This document shows, piece after piece, positions 12,434 through 13,859 of a stretch of 13,859 bases of DNA; the stretch's first letter is position 1, and each line of letters begins with the position of its first letter. The translations under genes and the position numbers were made by a program. Origin of the DNA: CAYPZU01 sp964415395 (lineage in GTDB: Bacteria > Chlamydiota > Chlamydiia > Chlamydiales > SM23-39); NCBI GenBank assembly GCA_964415395.1, contig CAYPZU010000058.1:1-13859 (forward strand). Reading direction: 5' to 3'. Below the pieces are notes generated by a model. That model did not search any database. It was not told where the DNA came from and saw only the letters and a list, made by a program, of their open reading frames with translations.

Positions 12434-13859
12434 GTTCAAGGAAAGCGCTGTCCTGATCCGCCTCGCGGAAAAAGACAGCCGCCGGATTCTCTACCTCGAC
12501 ACTCTCAAAGCTCTCGCGAAGGCCTCCGATCAGGAGGCTCTCGCTTTTCTTGTGAAAATCCATCTCAGATCCCCCAATGCAAGAGCCGACACGCTCTCTT
12601 TTCAACAGATCGAGCTGAATTTCGCTCAGGCAGGCGACGCCTTGAAGCTGATGGGCAAGACGGGCCGTCTCTATTTCCAGGGAAAACTTCTAACGGTCGA
12701 GGAAAGGCCCGCGAAGCTCTACTGGAAAGGGGAGAAGCATTCCGAAAAAGCGGCGGAATTGAGAGCTTTGGCTGGCGAAATTCCGCTGGAAGAGTGCGAA
12801 AAGGCTTTTCCCTTTTGGTGCATCAGGCAAGGGGTGGCGCGGCCTCTGGAATGCGCTCTTTCCTGGAAATGGGTGGAGTTGTTCCTGAAGGGCCCGGTTT
12901 TGCTGGAAGGCGCGCAGAAGAAGAAGTTTTTGGAAGAAGAGCCTCCCGTAGTCTGGAAAGCGGCGTTGCCAGAGAAGCCTCTTGAGGTGTTTCCCGAGCT
13001 CGTTTTAGCCGATGCGACCGGCTGTTTCGCCGATCTTTGGATGGATTACCGCGGCGTGGGAAAAGTCGCATTCGAGGATCTCGCGCCATCAGTTCAGGGG
13101 AAAATGCGGCTGAAAGAGGCGGAGCGGCAATGGGAAAAAGATCTGCTCGAAGCGGGTTTTCTTCGGAAACAGGTGGGTAATTCCCGCTATTTTTGCCCAA
13201 GCGATCAGGCGAAGAAGTCGCTTGTGCTATTGCTTGAGATCGGATGGCAGGTGCGCGATAGCAAAGGACGCCGCGTCTTGAAGCAAACCGGCTGCGCCAT
13301 CGATTTGAAGGAAGCGGGCGGCAAAATCGCCGTGCGGGGCGAAGTCGATTTTCAGGGAGAAAAATGCTCGTTGAAGCAGGCGATGACGGGAAGATTATGG
13401 ATCGAGTTGAGTCCTTCTACGGTGGGGCTTTTGGAAAAAAGGCCGTGCGATTTGGAAGGAGAGTGGGAAGAGGAAGTTCTCTTTCTGAAAAAAGAGCAGA
13501 CGGCGGCGCTCGCTCCGCTGCTGGGCCGCCCGGACATTGTCTGGGATGAGACTGTAAAAAAGGCTGCGGAGGGCTTCAAAAATGGGGCGGGGATCGAGGC
13601 GGCGCCTCCGGGCGAAGGGTTCCGGGGCGAGCTTCTTCCCTATCAGCAAAAAGGGGTCGACTGGCTCGCTTTCCTCCACCGATGGGGCTTTTCGGGACTG
13701 CTGGCGGATGAGATGGGGCTGGGAAAAACTGTCCAGGTTCTGGCATTTTTTTCCCGCCTGAGGACAAATTTGCCGATCCTGATCGCCGCCCCCACCTCGC
13801 TCCTCTATAACTGGAAAGCGGAGATCGTCCGGTTTCTGGGAATCGAGCCTTATTTGCAT
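12414..13859 (+). CDS. SNF2-family DNA helicase/ATPase, truncated by window end
   Basis: The frame is open from the ATG at 12414 to the window end (482 codons), so only the N-terminal part is seen. Residues from about 404 hold the start of a SNF2/SWI2 ATPase: LLPYQQKGVDWLAFLHRWG (Q-type motif), LLADEMGLGKTVQVLAFF with Walker A GLGKT at 435-439, and IAAPTSLLYNWKAEI (motif Ia). Such proteins translocate on double-stranded DNA and remodel protein-DNA complexes; bacterial RapA-like members recycle RNA polymerase. The first 400 residues are a soluble, charged region that I cannot assign. It lacks an obvious SWIM zinc finger. The gene overlaps trhO by 20 nt in another frame and has no good Shine-Dalgarno, suggesting translational coupling. 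C. trachomatis has, as I recall, two SNF2 proteins (CT555 and CT708). Confidence 0.88.
   Translation, partial: MLIYHLEFKESAVLIRLAEKDSRRILYLDTLKALAKASDQEALAFLVKIHLRSPNARADTLSFQQIELNFAQAGDALKLMGKTGRLYFQGKLLTVEERPAKLYWKGEKHSEKAAELRALAGEIPLEECEKAFPFWCIRQGVARPLECALSWKWVELFLKGPVLLEGAQKKKFLEEEPPVVWKAALPEKPLEVFPELVLADATGCFADLWMDYRGVGKVAFEDLAPSVQGKMRLKEAERQWEKDLLEAGFLRKQVGNSRYFCPSDQAKKSLVLLLEIGWQVRDSKGRRVLKQTGCAIDLKEAGGKIAVRGEVDFQGEKCSLKQAMTGRLWIELSPSTVGLLEKRPCDLEGEWEEEVLFLKKEQTAALAPLLGRPDIVWDETVKKAAEGFKNGAGIEAAPPGEGFRGELLPYQQKGVDWLAFLHRWGFSGLLADEMGLGKTVQVLAFFSRLRTNLPILIAAPTSLLYNWKAEIVRFLGIEPYLH

Overview
The window looks like chromosomal DNA of a chlamydia-like bacterium (phylum Chlamydiota, probably an environmental family rather than the genus Chlamydia). 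The main evidence is the ribosomal protein S4 (C-minus form, starting MARYRGPKNRIARKF) and the TrhO rhodanese protein with its Cys-rich tail. Both resemble, from memory, their Chlamydia trachomatis homologues closely. In addition, murJ, nfo, rpsD and trhO lie together here, and I recall the same four genes being adjacent in C. trachomatis (CT624-CT627). By eye about half the bases are G+C, which is high for the phylum. The species is not identified.

Layout. Positions 32-1576 (minus strand): a 104-aa low-complexity gene, a 44-aa gene behind a consensus sigma70-type promoter, and an RluD-type pseudouridine synthase. Positions 1660-3740 (plus): recX, a short divergent hemA and a small exported protein. 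Positions 3730-7206 (minus): a tight operon nfo-asnS-MFS exporter. Positions 7344-10432 (plus): a TPR-like protein, a divergent Ham1/RdgB-like nucleotide hydrolase and the lipid II flippase murJ. Positions 10385-10639: a compact hairpin-rich element bounded by 17-bp perfect inverted repeats, which supplies the last codons of murJ. Positions 10648-11305 (minus): a terminator and rpsD. Positions 11477-13859 (plus): trhO overlapping the start of a SNF2-family helicase that runs off the window.

Most genes are housekeeping: rRNA and tRNA modification, tRNA charging, translation, base-excision repair, recombination control, tetrapyrrole synthesis and peptidoglycan precursor export. The parts least explained are the 251-255 bp inverted-repeat element, the two small genes between rluD and recX, the TPR-like protein with its unusual Ham1-like neighbour, and the long N-terminal region of the SNF2 protein. 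No CRISPR array, tRNA, rRNA, phage gene or intact transposase was seen. No gene-free stretch exceeds 300 bases.
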